NCBI GenBank assembly: GCA_025357995.1
Contig: JANYLF010000185.1
Span: 1 to 6,449 of the forward strand
DNA length: 6,449 bases
Direction: 5' to 3'
Origin: Acidimicrobiia bacterium
Lineage (GTDB): Bacteria; Actinomycetota; Acidimicrobiia; IMCC26256; JAENVU01
In this document: one piece after another, positions 5,264 through 6,449 of the stretch
Numbering within the stretch: position 1 is the first letter of the stretch
Layout of the letters: each line of letters opens with the position of its first letter
Program-made: the position numbers and the translations under genes
The notes under the pieces: generated by a model
What the model saw: only the letters and a program-made list of their open reading frames with translations
The model's database searches: none
Told to the model about the DNA's origin: nothing

Positions 5264-6449
5264 TCAGCAGCGGGGGTCGGACCAGGTGAGGCGATCGCCG
5301 ATGCAGCGAGGACCGGCGAACACGGTGAGGTCCGACGATCGGCTCACGGCGCCGTGAGAATCGGTCACGGTCAAGCGCACGCGGTAAGGGCCGGGCACGT
5401 CGAGCGCGAGCAACGGTCGCGTGGCGTCCGGATTGACGAGCACCCAGCCGCTCCCTGCCGGCGCCGCAAGCACCTGCCAATGCGGCGTAAGGGTGTCGTG
5501 ATTCGCATCGCAACTCGCGCGGCTGTCGAGTGCGAGGAAGCTTGGCGTCGGCGCGTTTTCGACGTCGGGTCCGGGATCGGCTGCCGGTGCGGAGTTGCCC
5601 GCGACGGCCGACAGGGTGACCGCACCGTCGCGCGCGGTCTGAACGAACGTGCCGGTCTCGTTCGTGCTGAGCTGGCACGCGCCGTCGGCCCGACGCGGAG
5701 TGAACGCGAGGCCGTGGAGGGCAACGTCGGTCTTCGGCGCGACCACATCGACGGAACTGGTGCCGACGCGCACGCCGAGGCGACCGCGGTTCGCACGCGA
5801 GACCTGGAGACCGTTGGCCGCGGAAACCGAGCGCACCGAGTCACGGTTGATGATGCGCGGAGTGCCGTCGAGGTGACGATCGCGAATCCCCACGTGGCCG
5901 TCGGCGTAGTGCGTGGCGATCACGACGCGGTCGCCCGCGACGTCGGTCAGCCTCACGCGCACCTGTCCGTCGCGGGTGGCGGGCAAGCTCTCGATGGTCG
6001 GCGGGGCCTCTCCGATCCGAGTGGGGTACGCGATGCCCACGGACCGGGTCACGCTGTCGACCGCGGTCGCGGTGGTGTCGAGCGCCGTGTGGGTGAGCAA
6101 GGTGCGCCCGGGGCCTTCGTGATTGGTGGTCCGAGTGGTCAACGCGCTGGGGCCGGCGCTCGTAGCCAGGCCGGTGTCAACCCGTGCCGCGCCGTGTTCC
6201 CAGCGGCCGCCGACGGTTCCGGGGGTGTACGTGCCGCCACTCGTTCCGCCGCCGTTGCCGTGCGTCACCCAGGTGAGCGCGCTCCCCGGGGTCGCAGTCA
6301 CGGTGTCGAACGTGACGAGGTAACGATCGTCGACGAACTCGAACCGGCGACGGAACTTCGCACCCGCGTACGTGCTGTCGACCTGCGCACGATCCCATGC
6401 GGGTGTGTCGGCCAGGCCACTGATCGTGGCCTGGCCGTCGACGGCGGGG
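5264..6449 (-). CDS. C-terminal part of a secreted heparinase II/III-like protein with a PKD-like domain (5' end outside window)
   Basis: The frame is open from the window edge to a TGA at 5264, giving 394 residues with the start missing. Fragment residues about 1-125 (AWDRAQVDSTYAGAKFRRRF, then YLVTFDTV, then WVTHGNGGGTSGG) recall the beta-sandwich part of heparinase II/III-type polysaccharide lyases; this is pattern memory, not a search. Residues about 126-290 are beta-rich with no motif I recognise. Residues about 295-377 look like a PKD/REJ-type Ig-like domain: LALDSRASCDANHDTLTPHW, APAGSG, then YRVRLTVTDSHGAVS. The end carries two cysteines (GPRCIGDRLTWSDPRC) that may form a disulfide. 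Four cysteines and a Thr/Ser/Asp-rich make-up suit an exported protein. There is no C-terminal membrane anchor or sorting signal. The lyase catalytic domain, if present, lies upstream of the window. The GTG at 6301 is internal, because homologous-looking sequence continues upstream of it. Confidence 0.75.
   Translation of the reverse strand, partial: PAVDGQATISGLADTPAWDRAQVDSTYAGAKFRRRFEFVDDRYLVTFDTVTATPGSALTWVTHGNGGGTSGGTYTPGTVGGRWEHGAARVDTGLATSAGPSALTTRTTNHEGPGRTLLTHTALDTTATAVDSVTRSVGIAYPTRIGEAPPTIESLPATRDGQVRVRLTDVAGDRVVIATHYADGHVGIRDRHLDGTPRIINRDSVRSVSAANGLQVSRANRGRLGVRVGTSSVDVVAPKTDVALHGLAFTPRRADGACQLSTNETGTFVQTARDGAVTLSAVAGNSAPAADPGPDVENAPTPSFLALDSRASCDANHDTLTPHWQVLAAPAGSGWVLVNPDATRPLLALDVPGPYRVRLTVTDSHGAVSRSSDLTVFAGPRCIGDRLTWSDPRC

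Noticed and set aside
5264..6301. Heparinase-like gene starting at the GTG at 6301
   Set aside because: The frame stays open to the window edge, and the sequence upstream of 6301 continues the same domain, so this GTG is an internal valine codon.
1..6449. CRISPR arrays, tRNA genes, insertion sequences or attachment sites
   Set aside because: I found no regularly spaced repeats, no tRNA-like fold, no transposase and no terminal inverted repeats on either strand. Nearly all of the window is accounted for by coding sequence.

Overview
The window looks like a high-GC actinobacterial chromosome. Third codon positions are strongly G/C, GTG starts are used, and the gene content is an acyl-CoA dehydrogenase pair with an MFE-2-like short-chain dehydrogenase and an Rv0577-like protein. 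An acidimicrobial or mycobacterial-type lineage would fit, but the exact taxon cannot be read from this sequence. All seven genes I can support lie on the minus strand, so transcription runs from high to low coordinates.

Right end (6449 to 5264): the 3' part of a gene for a large secreted protein. It has a stretch resembling the beta-sandwich part of heparinase II/III-type polysaccharide lyases, followed by a C-terminal PKD-like domain. Its N-terminus lies outside the window.

Centre (5263 to 785): a 60-bp gap holds a perfect 6-bp inverted repeat. It is followed by a compact five-gene unit with gaps of 9, 24, 13 and 17 bp. In order of transcription the genes are an SDR of the (R)-3-hydroxyacyl-CoA dehydrogenase (MFE-2/HSD17B4) type, a 392-residue acyl-CoA dehydrogenase, a 158-residue GvpU-like protein, a 329-residue shortened acyl-CoA dehydrogenase, and a tandem-VOC protein like M. 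tuberculosis Rv0577. The two dehydrogenases carry complementary sets of active-site motifs. This suggests one alpha2-beta2 enzyme of the kind known from mycobacterial cholesterol side-chain degradation. With the SDR, the unit would supply two steps of a beta-oxidation cycle (dehydrogenation and 3-hydroxyacyl oxidation). The CoA ligase, hydratase and thiolase are not here. The substrate is unknown; a bulky or branched acyl-CoA such as a steroid side chain is a guess from the enzyme type.

Left end (784 to 1): a 78-bp gap with two adjacent short hairpins, then the 5' part of a predicted lipoprotein gene. It encodes two PD40/TolB-like propeller repeats, a low-complexity linker, and a segment that resembles a subtilase (I9) propeptide before the window ends.

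The points most worth following up are the GvpU-like gene set between two acyl-CoA dehydrogenase genes with no gas-vesicle genes in view, and the divided active site of the dehydrogenase pair. I see no tRNA, rRNA, CRISPR array, insertion sequence or attachment site.
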